Below, piece after piece: positions 25,893 through 35,088 of a stretch of DNA of 64,000 nt. The stretch spans positions 6,054,001-6,118,000 of the forward strand of contig NZ_CP080524.1 of assembly GCF_024746795.1 (NCBI RefSeq), read 5' to 3'. This DNA comes from Mesorhizobium sp. AR10. Lineage in GTDB: Bacteria; Pseudomonadota; Alphaproteobacteria; Rhizobiales; Rhizobiaceae. Position numbers and translations under genes: made by a program. The notes below the pieces were generated by a model. The model was not told the origin of the DNA. It was given only the letters and a program-made list of their open reading frames with translations, and made no database searches. How positions within the stretch are numbered: the stretch's first letter is position 1; every line of letters starts with the position of its first letter.

Positions 25893-26711
25893 TCAGCCCC
25901 GCTGCGCAGCCTGCTCGTCGCGCTGGCGCTGGACCTCGCGGCGCTTGTTGGCGAGCGAAGCGATGATGACGCCGATCGCGACTACGGCGATCAGGATGGT
26001 GCAGGCGGCGTTGATCTCCGGCGTCACACCGAGGCGAACCTGGCTGTAGATCTTCATCGGCAGCGTGGTGGCGCCGGGCCCGGAGGTGAAGCTGGCGATG
26101 ACCAGATCGTCGAGCGACAATGTGAAGGCCAGCATCCAGCCGGACACGATCGCCGGCATGATGACGGGCAGCGTGATCTGGAAGAAGGTCTTCACCGGTG
26201 GCGCGCCAAGATCCATCGCTGCTTCTTCCAGCGAACGATCGAGCGTGACCAGGCGCGACTGCACCACGACGGCGACGAAACACATGGTCAGTGTGATGTG
26301 GGCAAGTGTTACGGTGAGAAAGCCGCGGTCGAGACCGACGGCGACGAAGAGCAGCAGCAGCGACAGGCCGGTGATCACTTCCGGCATGACCAGCGGCGCA
26401 AACACCATGCCGGAAAACAGTATCCGGCCCTTGAAGCGCGTGTACCGCGTCAAGGTGAGTGCCGCCAGCGTGCCAAGCACGGTCGCCACGGTGGCCGAGA
26501 TGACGCCGACGCGAGCCGTGACCCAGGTGGCGTCCATCAGACCCTGGTTGTGAAACAGCGAGACATACCATTTGGTCGAGAAGCCGCCCCAGACGGTGAC
26601 CAGCTTGGACTCGTTGAAGGAGAAGACGATGAGCAGGACGATCGGCAGATAGAGAAAGGCAAAGCCCAGCACGATCGAGGTGATGTTGAAGCGGCTCCAA
26701 GTCGTGTTCAT
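25893..26711 (-). CDS. potI: Putrescine/spermidine ABC transporter permease PotI
   Basis: This 272-residue inner-membrane permease has six predicted helices. The cytoplasmic coupling motif EEAAMDLGAPPVKTFFQITL matches the EAA loop of polyamine permeases, and the N-terminus is typical for PotI/PotC (ITSIVLGFAFLYLPIVLLIV). Its start overlaps the potH stop (ATGA). It is the last gene of potFGHI. The C-terminus is short and Arg/Gln-rich. Confidence 0.93.
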   Translation of the reverse strand: MNTTWSRFNITSIVLGFAFLYLPIVLLIVFSFNESKLVTVWGGFSTKWYVSLFHNQGLMDATWVTARVGVISATVATVLGTLAALTLTRYTRFKGRILFSGMVFAPLVMPEVITGLSLLLLFVAVGLDRGFLTVTLAHITLTMCFVAVVVQSRLVTLDRSLEEAAMDLGAPPVKTFFQITLPVIMPAIVSGWMLAFTLSLDDLVIASFTSGPGATTLPMKIYSQVRLGVTPEINAACTILIAVVAIGVIIASLANKRREVQRQRDEQAAQRG

Positions 26712-27676
26712 CTGTCCTGCTCCTGGGCGCGGGCCTGGGCTCGCTGGAAGAGCATGATCGGCACGATCAAGAGCAGCAGCAAGATGACGGCGACGGCCGA
26801 CGACACCGGCCAGTCACGGTTGGCGAAGAACTCGTTCCACAACGTCTTGCCGATCATCAGCGTTTGCGACCCGCCGAGCAGGTCGGGAATGACGAATTCG
26901 CCGACGGCGGGAATGAACACCAGAAGGCAGCCGGCGATGACGCCGGGCAGCGACAGCGGAAAGGTGATTTTCCAGAAGGCGGCGGTCGGCGGGCAGCCGA
27001 GATCCTTGGCCGCCTCGATCAGCGAATAATCCATCTTTTCCAGGGACGAATAGAGCGGCAGCACCATGAACGGCAGATAGGAATAGACAATGCCGATGAA
27101 GATCGCCGTGTAGGTGTTGAGGATGATCAGCGGCTGGCTGATGACGCCGGTGGCGAGCAGCAACTGGTTGAGCAGCCCCTCGGGCTTGAGGATGCCGATC
27201 CAAGCGTAGACCCGGATCAGGAACGAGGTCCAGAACGGCAGGATCACCAGCATCAGCAGGGTTGGGCGGATGGTCGCCGGCGCACGCGCCATGCCATAGG
27301 CGATCGGATAGCCGACGATCAGGGTCAGGACCGTCGAGATTGCGGCGACGATGACGCTTGTCACATAGGCGTTGAAGTAAAGCGCGTCCTCAGTCAGCCA
27401 GGTGTAGTTGTCGATACTGAGCTGTTTCAGCTGGGCGAAAAAACCGGAAATGCCGCCGCTGAAATCCAGCACCGGCGTGTAGGGCGGTATGGCGATCGCC
27501 GTCTGCGACAGCGAGATCTTGAAGACGATGATGAACGGAATGAGGAAGAAGAACAGCAGCCAGACATAGGGGATGATGATGACCAGACGGCTTACGAAAG
27601 CGGCGCTCAGCCTGGCCAGAGCGGACTTGTCCGCATCGATGGCCGGGGTTGTTACGGTGACAGCGGCATTCGACAT
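26708..27676 (-). CDS. potH: Putrescine ABC transporter permease PotH
   Basis: This 322-residue permease has the N-terminal helix LVIIIPYVWLLFFFLIPFII and the EAA loop LIEAAKDLGCPPTAAFWKIT. Its length and the long periplasmic loop after the first helix fit PotH/PotB. It follows potG by 9 bases and overlaps potI. It pairs with PotI to form the membrane pore. Confidence 0.93.
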   Translation of the reverse strand: MSNAAVTVTTPAIDADKSALARLSAAFVSRLVIIIPYVWLLFFFLIPFIIVFKISLSQTAIAIPPYTPVLDFSGGISGFFAQLKQLSIDNYTWLTEDALYFNAYVTSVIVAAISTVLTLIVGYPIAYGMARAPATIRPTLLMLVILPFWTSFLIRVYAWIGILKPEGLLNQLLLATGVISQPLIILNTYTAIFIGIVYSYLPFMVLPLYSSLEKMDYSLIEAAKDLGCPPTAAFWKITFPLSLPGVIAGCLLVFIPAVGEFVIPDLLGGSQTLMIGKTLWNEFFANRDWPVSSAVAVILLLLLIVPIMLFQRAQARAQEQDR

Positions 27677-27685
27677 GACCGCCCC

Positions 27686-28825
27686 CTACCGCGTCAGCAC
27701 GACGCCGGCGTCGGGCCGGAAAGAAACCCAGGCACGATCGTTCCAGCTCAGTGGATCCTCGGTGAGGCGTGCGGCATTCATGGTGCTGGCCCGCACGACC
27801 TGACCGTCATCCAGCCTGACGTGGTAGACGGTCATGTCGCCGAGATAGGCGATGTCATAGACCTCGCCCTCGATCGCATTGACGGCATCTGCAGGCTTCT
27901 TGGACGATATTTTGATCTTCTCCGGCCTGATGGCGAAGGTGACGGCAGCGCCAGCGGCGGCATCGCCGGCATTCTCGGTGCGGATGGTGATGCCATTGCC
28001 GGCATCGATGCTGGCGGCGCCCGCCGCGCCGCGCGCGATCTTGCCTTCGAACATGTTCACATTGCCGACGAAACCGGCGACGAAGCGAGAGCCCGGCGCC
28101 TCGTAGACTTCCGCCGGCGTCGCCACCTGCATCACCTCGCCCTTGTCGATGATGGCGATGCGGTCGGCCATGGTCATCGCCTCTTCCTGGTCGTGGGTGA
28201 CGACGACGAAGGTGAGGCCGAGATTCTGCTGCAGGTCCATCAACTCGAACTGCGTTTCCTCGCGCAGCTTCTTGTCCAGCGCGCCAAGCGGTTCATCGAG
28301 CAACAGAACCTTGGGCCGCTTGGCGACCGAGCGAGCGAGCGCGACGCGTTGGCGCTGGCCGCCGGACAGCTGGTGAGGCTTGCGCTTGGCGAACTGCTCC
28401 AGCTTGACCAGCTTCAACATTTCGGCGACGCGCGCCGCGATCTCGGGCTTCGGCATGCCGTCCTGCTTGAGGCCGAAGGCGATGTTGTTCTCGACCGTCA
28501 TATGCGGGAACAACGCATAGGACTGGAACATCATGTTGACGGGACGACGATAGGGCGGGATGCCGCGCAAATCCTGGCCATCGAGCAGGATGCGACCGGC
28601 GGTCGGTTCCTCGAAGCCGGCCAGCATCCGGAGAAGCGTCGACTTTCCGCAGCCCGATGCGCCGAGCAGCGCGAAGAACTCGCGCTCGAATATGGTCAGC
28701 GTCAAATTGTTGACGGCGGTGAAATCACCGAACTTCTTGGTGACATTGTCGAATTGAATGTATGGCTTGGCGTTCGGATCATTCCATGGCGCGAAATCCC
28801 TGCGGATGCTGCCAAGCGATTTCAT
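27686..28825 (-). CDS. potG: Putrescine ABC transporter ATP-binding protein PotG
   Basis: This is a 379-residue ATPase. Walker A is LLGASGCGKSTLLRMLAGFE, the signature motif is LSGGQRQRVALARS, Walker B is VLLLDEPLGALD and the switch His lies in VVTHDQEEAMTMAD. The C-terminal TOBE-like domain (about 280-379) carries FAIRPEKIKISSKKP. GGAGAGGG precedes the start. It energises PotH/PotI. A strong hairpin separates it from potF upstream. Confidence 0.95.
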   Translation of the reverse strand: MKSLGSIRRDFAPWNDPNAKPYIQFDNVTKKFGDFTAVNNLTLTIFEREFFALLGASGCGKSTLLRMLAGFEEPTAGRILLDGQDLRGIPPYRRPVNMMFQSYALFPHMTVENNIAFGLKQDGMPKPEIAARVAEMLKLVKLEQFAKRKPHQLSGGQRQRVALARSVAKRPKVLLLDEPLGALDKKLREETQFELMDLQQNLGLTFVVVTHDQEEAMTMADRIAIIDKGEVMQVATPAEVYEAPGSRFVAGFVGNVNMFEGKIARGAAGAASIDAGNGITIRTENAGDAAAGAAVTFAIRPEKIKISSKKPADAVNAIEGEVYDIAYLGDMTVYHVRLDDGQVVRASTMNAARLTEDPLSWNDRAWVSFRPDAGVVLTR

Positions 28826-28875
28826 GTCCCTCTCCGTCCTGCTGGTTGCCCCGAAATTCTAGTCCCCAAATACCT

Positions 28876-28900
28876 GACCCCGGCAGAACCTGCCGGGGTC
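28876..28900 (-). terminator. Intercistronic hairpin between potF and potG
   Basis: GACCCCGGCAG and CTGCCGGGGTC form a perfect 11-bp stem with a 3-base loop, 13 bases after the potF stop. There is no T-run. Such hairpins after the binding-protein gene usually act as partial terminators or 3' stabilisers, giving more binding protein than transporter. Confidence 0.65.
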
Positions 28901-28912
28901 TGTCAATCTCGC

Positions 28913-30010
28913 TTACTGTCCGGTGACGATCTTGGTCCAACTGCGCGTGATGAGGCGCTGGGTCTTGGGATCGTAGGGCGAGACGGTATAGAGTTTTTCC
29001 AAGGTCGCAGCGTCCGGATAGATCGCCGGATCGTCAAGGATCGCCTTGTCTATGAACTGCTGCGACGCCTTGTTGCCGTTGGCATACAGCACATAGTTCG
29101 ACGATTTGGCGATCACTTCCGGCTTCATCATGTAGTTGAGGAATTCGAGCGCCTCCGCCACATGCGGTGCGTCGGCCGGTATAGCCATCTGGTCGAACCA
29201 CATCTGCGCCCCTTCCTTCGGCACTGCGTAGCCGATTTCAACGCCCTGCTTGGCCTCGACTGCGCGGTTGCGCGCCTGGAACACGTCGCCCGACCAGCCG
29301 ACCGCCAGGCAAATATCGCCATTGGCCAAGGCATTGATGTACTCGGACGAATGGAATTTGCGGATGTAGGGCCGGATCTTCAGCAGAGTTTCTTCGGCCT
29401 TGGAGATATCGTCGAGTGACGTGCTGTTCGGGTCGAGACCGAGATATTTCAGCGTCGCCGGTATGATGTCGGCCGGCGAGTCGAGCACATAGACACCGCA
29501 GTCCTTCAACTTGGCCAGACTTTCCGGATTGAAGAACACATCCCAGCTATCGATCTTGTCAGTGCCAAGTGCTGCCTGCACCTTCTTGAGGTTGTAGCCG
29601 ATACCAACCGTGCCCCACATGTAGTTGATCGAGTATTCGTTGCCGGGGTCGTATTTGGCGGTTCGCTCCAGAACGGTGTCCCACATGTTGGAAATGTTGG
29701 GCAGTTTCGACTTGTCGAGCTTCTGGAACACACCCGCCTGGATCTGGCGCGCAAGGAAATTTCCGCTGGGTACGACGACATCGTAGCCGCTGCCGCCGGC
29801 AAGCAGTTTCGTTTCCAGGATTTCGTTGGAATCGAAGGTGTCATAGACAACCTTGATGCCGGTCTCCTTGGTGAAGTCGTCGATGATGGAGCTGTCGATA
29901 TAGTCCGACCAGTTGAAGACGTTGACGACGCGATCCTCGGCATGAGCGCCGGGGGTGGAAAAAGCCAGAAATGCCGAGGTTGCCGAAAGCCAGAGCGCTT
30001 TGCGGATCAT
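28913..30010 (-). CDS. potF: Putrescine-binding periplasmic protein PotF
   Basis: This 365-residue substrate-binding protein has a Sec signal peptide (KALWLSATSAFLAFSTPGAHA, cut near residue 24). The start of the mature protein (RVVNVFNWSDYIDSSIIDDF) and the ligand-site region NYMWGTVGIGYN match PotF/PotD. It is the first gene of the polyamine importer, with GGAGAATAGC before the ATG. With puuA and puuB about 6 kb away it implies putrescine as carbon and nitrogen source. Affinity for putrescine versus spermidine cannot be told from sequence. Confidence 0.94.
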   Translation of the reverse strand: MIRKALWLSATSAFLAFSTPGAHAEDRVVNVFNWSDYIDSSIIDDFTKETGIKVVYDTFDSNEILETKLLAGGSGYDVVVPSGNFLARQIQAGVFQKLDKSKLPNISNMWDTVLERTAKYDPGNEYSINYMWGTVGIGYNLKKVQAALGTDKIDSWDVFFNPESLAKLKDCGVYVLDSPADIIPATLKYLGLDPNSTSLDDISKAEETLLKIRPYIRKFHSSEYINALANGDICLAVGWSGDVFQARNRAVEAKQGVEIGYAVPKEGAQMWFDQMAIPADAPHVAEALEFLNYMMKPEVIAKSSNYVLYANGNKASQQFIDKAILDDPAIYPDAATLEKLYTVSPYDPKTQRLITRSWTKIVTGQ

Positions 30011-30360
30011 GCTATTCTCCTTTGATGAGTGTTCCGTCGCCGGCTCGTCGCAGCGTTGGCGCGGCCGGGCATTTGTTTCAGATGGTTGACCATTCCAGGA
30101 AGCGCAAAGCGCGAACTGCCGACACGTTGGGAGGCGTTTGATGTGCGGCTGAATTGGGCCTTGTGCCCTTGTCGTGGCCTGAGTGGCGTTCCAGCGCCGT
30201 CAGTGGCTTTCGCCATGACACGGGCAGGAATACGACGATGGGATCCGGTCGCGAATGGACCGGCGGGGAGACTTGGCAAGATACGCCTGTCTTGTTGTTG
30301 CCGTGGCCGCAGCCTGCCCGGGCGGCAGCAGCATTGTCAATGGCAAACGCGTGCGCCGCA
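30011..30360. other. Intergenic region upstream of potF
   Basis: No gene is seen. The pot operon promoter should lie in the first 150 bases. Open frames on both strands are long but without ribosome sites, and translate to Arg/Pro-rich sequence. Confidence 0.45.
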
Positions 30361-31299
30361 TCAATTAGGGGACGGTACGCCGGTGACGCCCGGCCGCGCC
30401 GGCCTCGTCTGGCGCTTGAACTCCAGCCCGATATGGACCAGCAGCGCGGCGACCACGACCGCGCCGCCGATGATGGTGCGCATCGAAGGCACCTCGGAAT
30501 GGACAAGCCAGACCCAGATCGGGCCGAGGATCGGCTCGAAGGTGCCGAGCAACGCTGCGATTGCCGCCGGAACCAGCCGGGCGCCGGTGGCGAAGAAGGC
30601 AAGGCCAAGGCCGAGATTGATCACGCCGAAGGCAAACAGGAAAGCCATGTCGTGGCCGGAAACGGCGAACTGCGCGGTTTGCGACGCCGCGAAAGCCGCT
30701 GCCAGCATCGTGCCGAGGCAGGTCGCCGGCGTCATGCGCACATGGGCGAAGCGCCGGGTGATGACGGTGGCGATCGAGAACATGACGGCAATCAACAGCG
30801 CCAGGCCGTCGCCGATCGGCGATACGGCGCCGTCGAGCGATTCCGACACCATGATGGCGACGCCGGCGATGACGGCGGCGATGGCCACCCAGGTCGCGAC
30901 GGTTACGCGCTCGCGAAACAGCACCCAGGCAAGCAATGCCGCCAGCAGCGGCACGCCGGCCTGCATCAAAAGGATGTTGGCGACAGTGGTGTAGGCGAGT
31001 GCGACGACAAATGACGTCGACGCCGTGGCGAAGCAGACGGCCACGGCAAGGCCGGGCAGGCCCATGTCGCGGAACAATCGCAGCGTGCCGCGCCAGCCAT
31101 CGCGCCAGGCCATGAAGCAGAGCAGAAAGGCAGCGGCCCAGACCGAGCGCCAGAAAACGACCGCCCAGCTGTCCCCGGTATCGATGAAACGGGCGATGGT
31201 GCCGCCGAAGCTCCACATCAGCGCCGACAGGATTATCAGCAGGAAGCCTATGCGCTCCTCTCGCGGCGAAACGACACTTGGTGATGCGGTATCGGTCAT
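30361..31299 (-). CDS. DMT-superfamily (EamA) transporter
   Basis: This 312-residue inner-membrane protein has about ten hydrophobic helices in two EamA halves: LLIILSALMWSFGGTIARFI in the first and LALLIAVMFSIATVITRRFA in the second. The second half ends with the conserved FEPILGPIWVWLVHSEVPS. Such proteins export metabolites or amino acids; the substrate is not predictable. Start MTDTASPSVV at 31299 is preferred to the longer frame, which lacks hydrophobic or conserved sequence. It is a single gene. Confidence 0.88.
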   Translation of the reverse strand: MTDTASPSVVSPREERIGFLLIILSALMWSFGGTIARFIDTGDSWAVVFWRSVWAAAFLLCFMAWRDGWRGTLRLFRDMGLPGLAVAVCFATASTSFVVALAYTTVANILLMQAGVPLLAALLAWVLFRERVTVATWVAIAAVIAGVAIMVSESLDGAVSPIGDGLALLIAVMFSIATVITRRFAHVRMTPATCLGTMLAAAFAASQTAQFAVSGHDMAFLFAFGVINLGLGLAFFATGARLVPAAIAALLGTFEPILGPIWVWLVHSEVPSMRTIIGGAVVVAALLVHIGLEFKRQTRPARPGVTGVPSPN

Positions 31300-31447
31300 A
31301 GGTGCGACTGTCGGCGATTTCTGGGGCGGCACGATGCGCCACGGACGACAGAAACGTGCCTCTTTGGCGTAGCGCAAAGACGAAGGCCGGGCGTGATCCA
31401 GCCAACGGCGACCCGTTGTGGCAAAGGCGGTGGGCCTTGTCGCAACC

Positions 31448-32902
31448 TTACTGAAAATCGAAAGCGCTCAAGCCCGTCACCATCTCGTCGAGGCCAAGCG
31501 GACGTGTCACCGGCGGCTCGGCGCGGGCGAGACAACCGATGCGTTCGCACAGCCGGCAGGCGGGGCCGATCGGCGTGGCCGGGGCGGCGCCCTGTCCGGC
31601 CTTCCCGGATGCACCCGCAGCCACCGCTGGCAGCGCCCCGCCATAGACGATCTCGTCACGAAAGCCGATATCGCAGCCCAGCAGCAACGCCGTGCGGCGC
31701 GGACGCTCCGAAAACGAGCCTTGCGGTCCTTCCAGTGTGCGGGCAACGCAGAGGAACTCGGCGCCATCGGGCATTTCCACCGCCTCGACAAAGATCTGAC
31801 CGGGTTGTGTGAAGGCGGCGTGGACAGGCAGCTTCGGACAGCCGCCGCCGAAGCGGCTTTGCGGAAAGCCCTGGCTGCCCGCCTTGCGAAAGCGATTGCC
31901 GGCATTGTCGACCTCCAGCATGAAGAACGGTACGCCCGACGTGCCCGGCCGCTGCAGCATAGTCAGACGGTTCGCCGCCTGCTCGAAGGAGACGTTGAAG
32001 CGCGAACGCAGCACGTCGATGTCATAGCGCGCGCGATGTGCTGCCGCATGAAAGGATTGATAGGGCATCATCAGCGCGTGGGCGGCATAGCGGCCGAGCT
32101 CGAAGCGGGCGAGCCGACGCGCCTCGTCCGTGGTCAGCTTCAGCGCCTGAATCTCGCCGGCCACCGCGACCGTCATGCGGATCAGGCAAGCCTCCATCGC
32201 CACTTCGCGCAACTGGTCGAATGGCGACAGGCGCTCGGACAGAAACAGACGCTGCGAGTGGCGGTCGTAGCGGCGGCGCCAGTTCGGCATGGTGGCGACC
32301 GGCAGCACCTTGACCACGATACCGTATTCGCGCTTCAGCCAACCCTTCAGGGCAGCGAACAGATCGTCGCCGGGATCGAGCACCGACGTGAACGCCTCGG
32401 CCTCCTCCTCGAGTGCCGCAAAATGGTTCGGCCGGCGCTCGAAAATCTCGTGCACCTCGTCGATCGGCAGCCGCGCGCCGGAGAGTGCGGTGGCCCGGCC
32501 TTCGCGCGCCAGAAGTTCGTTGAGATCGGATAGGCGTTCAGCCTGCTCGCGATAGGCGCGAAACAGCTTTATCATCGCGGCGGACGCGTTGGGCGCCGCC
32601 TCGGCAAGCTCGATCAATTCCTGGTCACCCGGCAGTTCGCCGATCAGCAGCGGGTCGGCAAACACTTCCTTCAAGGCTGATATCGACCCCCTCGCCTCGC
32701 CCTGCAACTCGTGCGGGTCGATCTTGTAGACGGATGCCAGTTTCAGGATCAGCTGGACCGTCAGCGGCCGCTGGTTGCGCTCGATCAGGTTGAGATAGGA
32801 CGGCGAGATGCCGAGCCCTTCGGCCATCGCCGTCTGGGTCAGGCCCTTGGCGTTGCGGATGCGGCGGATGCGCGGCCCCGCGAAGATCTTCTGGTCGGCC
32901 AA
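31448..32902 (-). CDS. Short-chain fatty acyl transcriptional regulator (ScfR/RamB-like)
   Basis: This is a 484-residue regulator. The N-terminal XRE HTH (RNAKGLTQTAMAEGLGISPS) occupies residues 10-70. A middle IrrE/ImmA-like domain (about 150-330) lacks an evident HExxH, reading EVAMEACLIRM instead. The C-terminal DUF2083-type domain has a Cys cluster GPACRLCERIGCLARAEPP. This architecture is that of RamB/PrpC-type regulators of acetate and propionate metabolism. It is divergent from isocitrate lyase across a 249-bp gap with repeated TTTACA motifs, strongly suggesting control of aceA and of itself. Acyl-CoA sensing is inferred from the family. Confidence 0.88.
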   Translation of the reverse strand: MADQKIFAGPRIRRIRNAKGLTQTAMAEGLGISPSYLNLIERNQRPLTVQLILKLASVYKIDPHELQGEARGSISALKEVFADPLLIGELPGDQELIELAEAAPNASAAMIKLFRAYREQAERLSDLNELLAREGRATALSGARLPIDEVHEIFERRPNHFAALEEEAEAFTSVLDPGDDLFAALKGWLKREYGIVVKVLPVATMPNWRRRYDRHSQRLFLSERLSPFDQLREVAMEACLIRMTVAVAGEIQALKLTTDEARRLARFELGRYAAHALMMPYQSFHAAAHRARYDIDVLRSRFNVSFEQAANRLTMLQRPGTSGVPFFMLEVDNAGNRFRKAGSQGFPQSRFGGGCPKLPVHAAFTQPGQIFVEAVEMPDGAEFLCVARTLEGPQGSFSERPRRTALLLGCDIGFRDEIVYGGALPAVAAGASGKAGQGAAPATPIGPACRLCERIGCLARAEPPVTRPLGLDEMVTGLSAFDFQ

Positions 32903-32922
32903 TCGACTATCCTTGACAGGAA

Positions 32923-33096
32923 TTTACACAATTCCGGAACGACACCCCTATGTCGGTCTTTTACAACCTTGACAAATTTACAAGGCTTTACGGTCAAACA
33001 CAACACAGGTTTTCTCTTATTTTCCGGCAAATCTCGCGGTTTCTCTCGCTCTCTTCGCGGCGCAATGTAAATGATGTCACACACAAGCGGTGTAAA
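32923..33096. promoter_or_regulatory. Regulator/aceA divergent control region with TTTACA repeats
   Basis: The gap holds TTTACA at 32923-32928, TTTACAA at 32960-32966 and 32977-32983, and inverted copies TGTAAA at 33066-33071 and 33091-33096. CCTTG-n9-CAAGG makes a dyad around the second and third copies. Repeated half-sites on both faces of a divergent pair are what a RamB-like regulator would use. The motif is seen; the binding is inferred. Confidence 0.45.
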
Positions 33097-33151
33097 ACCT
33101 CCCTTGAAGCTGCCGCTTCGAAAACGGCTATCGAAAATTCTGGAGTGACCA

Positions 33152-34441
33152 ATGACCGATTTTTACAACCTCGTCCCCTCGGCACCGGAAGGTCGCTTCG
33201 ACGGCATCGAACGGCCTTACTCGCCGGCTGACGTGAAGCGGCTGCGGGGGTCGGTTCAGATCCGCCAGAGTCTCGCCGAGATGGGTGCGAACCGGCTGTG
33301 GAAGCTCATCCACGAGGAGGATTTCGTCAACGCGCTCGGCGCCATGTCGGGCAACCAAGCCATGCAGCAGGTCCGCGCCGGACTGAAGGCGATCTATTTG
33401 TCCGGCTGGCAGGTCGCCGCCGACGCCAACACCGCATCGGCCATGTATCCGGACCAGTCGCTCTATCCCGCCAACGCGGCGCCTGAACTGGTCAAGCGGA
33501 TCAACCGCACCTTGCAGCGCGCCGACCAGATCGAGACCTCCGAAGGCAACGGGCTTTCGGTCGACACCTGGTTCGCGCCGATCGTTGCCGATGCGGAAGC
33601 CGGCTTCGGCGGACCGCTCAACGCTTTCGAGATCATGAAGGCCTTCATCGAGGCGGGTGCGGCCGGCGTCCACTACGAGGACCAGCTAGCGTCGGAAAAG
33701 AAGTGCGGCCATCTTGGCGGCAAGGTGCTGATCCCGACCGCCGCACACATCCGCAACCTCAACGCCGCACGTCTGGCGGCAGACGTGATGGGCACGCCGA
33801 CGCTGGTCGTCGCGCGCACCGATGCGGAAGCGGCAAAGCTGCTGACCTCAGACATCGACGAGCGCGACCAGCCCTTCGTCGACTATGACGCAGGCCGCAC
33901 GGTGGAAGGCTTCTATCAGGTCAGGAACGGCATCGAGCCGTGCATCGCGCGGGCGGCCGCCTACGCACCCTATGCCGACCTGATCTGGTGCGAGACCTCG
34001 AAGCCCGATCTAGCACAAGCCCGGAAGTTCGCCGAGGGCGTGCGCAGGCATCACCCGGACAAGCTTCTCGCCTATAATTGCTCGCCGTCGTTCAACTGGA
34101 AGAAGAATCTTGACGACGCGACGATCGCGAAGTTCCAGAGGGAACTTGGCGCCATGGGATACAAGTTCCAGTTCATCACGCTGGCCGGGTTCCACCAGCT
34201 CAACTTCGGCATGTTCGAACTCGCACGCGGCTACAAGGAGCGGCAGATGACGGCCTATTCCGAGTTGCAGGAAGCCGAATTCGCGGCGGAAGCCAACGGC
34301 TACACCGCGACCAAGCACCAGCGCGAGGTTGGCACCGGCTATTTCGATGCTGTGTCGATGGCGATCACCGGCGGCCAGTCTTCGACCACGGCCATGTGTG
34401 AATCGACCGAGCACGCCCAGTTCAAGCCAGCAGCGGAATAG
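33152..34441 (+). CDS. aceA: Isocitrate lyase
   Basis: This 429-residue enzyme splits isocitrate into glyoxylate and succinate, the first step of the glyoxylate shunt needed for growth on acetate, fatty acids or PHB. The catalytic loop [11 protein letters not shown] carries Cys185. The metal- and substrate-binding segments are visible in [20 protein letters not shown] and [11 protein letters not shown]. The length is that of the short, bacterial ICL subgroup. GGAG lies 7 bases before the start. Malate synthase is not in the window. Expression is probably set by the divergent regulator. Confidence 0.97.
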   Translation: MTDFYNLVPSAPEGRFDGIERPYSPADVKRLRGSVQIRQSLAEMGANRLWKLIHEEDFVNALGAMSGNQAMQQVRAGLKAIYLSGWQVAADANTASAMYPDQSLYPANAAPELVKRINRTLQRADQIETSEGNGLSVDTWFAPIVADAEAGFGGPLNAFEIMKAFIEAGAAGVHYEDQLASEKKCGHLGGKVLIPTAAHIRNLNAARLAADVMGTPTLVVARTDAEAAKLLTSDIDERDQPFVDYDAGRTVEGFYQVRNGIEPCIARAAAYAPYADLIWCETSKPDLAQARKFAEGVRRHHPDKLLAYNCSPSFNWKKNLDDATIAKFQRELGAMGYKFQFITLAGFHQLNFGMFELARGYKERQMTAYSELQEAEFAAEANGYTATKHQREVGTGYFDAVSMAITGGQSSTTAMCESTEHAQFKPAAE

Positions 34442-34503
34442 AAGCGACACGAATACACAGACTGAGGAAACGCCCCAAGGGGCATAGAACAGGGAGAAGA
34501 CCA

Positions 34504-34746
34504 ATGGCTTCGATAAGCCGCGTCAAGGAACGAGCCGAAGAGCAGTCGACCACAATGAGCGTCGATCAGCAGGCGACCATCCGCATGCTGGCCAACGATC
34601 TGCACAGGCTGAACCAGTCGGTAATGAAAGCGGTCGAGGCGGGCGTCTCGGTGGAGCTCGTGCGCTCGGCACGCCACCATGGCGGCGACGGAAATTGGGG
34701 CGACCTGCTGATCCCGGTTATCGTCACCCAGCAGAGCCACGGCTGA
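34504..34746 (+). CDS. Small conserved protein following aceA
   Basis: This 80-residue soluble protein begins MASISRVKERAEEQSTTMSV. It has a helical middle (LANDLHRLNQSVMKAVEAGV) and a C-terminal strand GDLLIPVIVTQQSHG. AGGGAGAAGACC gives a strong ribosome site. It lies 62 bases after aceA and before the terminator, so it is co-transcribed with isocitrate lyase. No known family is recognised. Its place makes a role in the glyoxylate shunt worth testing. Confidence 0.72.
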   Translation: MASISRVKERAEEQSTTMSVDQQATIRMLANDLHRLNQSVMKAVEAGVSVELVRSARHHGGDGNWGDLLIPVIVTQQSHG

Positions 34747-34803
34747 ACGCACCCTACGGCGCCGAGCGCTCTTTGGGCACTTTGCGCATGGCAAAATTTG
34801 GGT

Positions 34804-34830
34804 TCACCCGCGCGGCTTTTGCGCGGGTGA
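34804..34830 (+). terminator. Terminator of the aceA operon
   Basis: TCACCCGCGC and GCGCGGGTGA form a 10-bp stem around GGCTTTT, followed by CTTTGCCTTT. It lies 58 bases past the small gene's stop. Confidence 0.75.
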
Positions 34831-35088
34831 CTTTGCCTTTGCACGACCAATTCACTACTGCCAAGAACAAAACTTGCCTTAAATTTTAATGCTTGCCGCT
34901 ATATTCTAGAAGACTGCCATTTCTGCTTGACACAGGTGGCGATCTCACGCCAATTGGCTCTCAGATTTCAACCCTGCATTGAAACCCGAGACGAGCGGCC
35001 AGCCCTGCCCATGTGTCCAGCAGATCGCCAGACAGAGACTGTAACACACCCGAATGTGAGGGACCGGAACGCAAACGCCGAGATGATC

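Noticed and set aside
26864..29419. 851-codon plus-strand frame antisense to potH, potG and potF
   Set aside because: Long antisense frames are common in GC-rich genes; the pot genes have complete motifs, and this frame is rich in Asp/Arg/His without domains.
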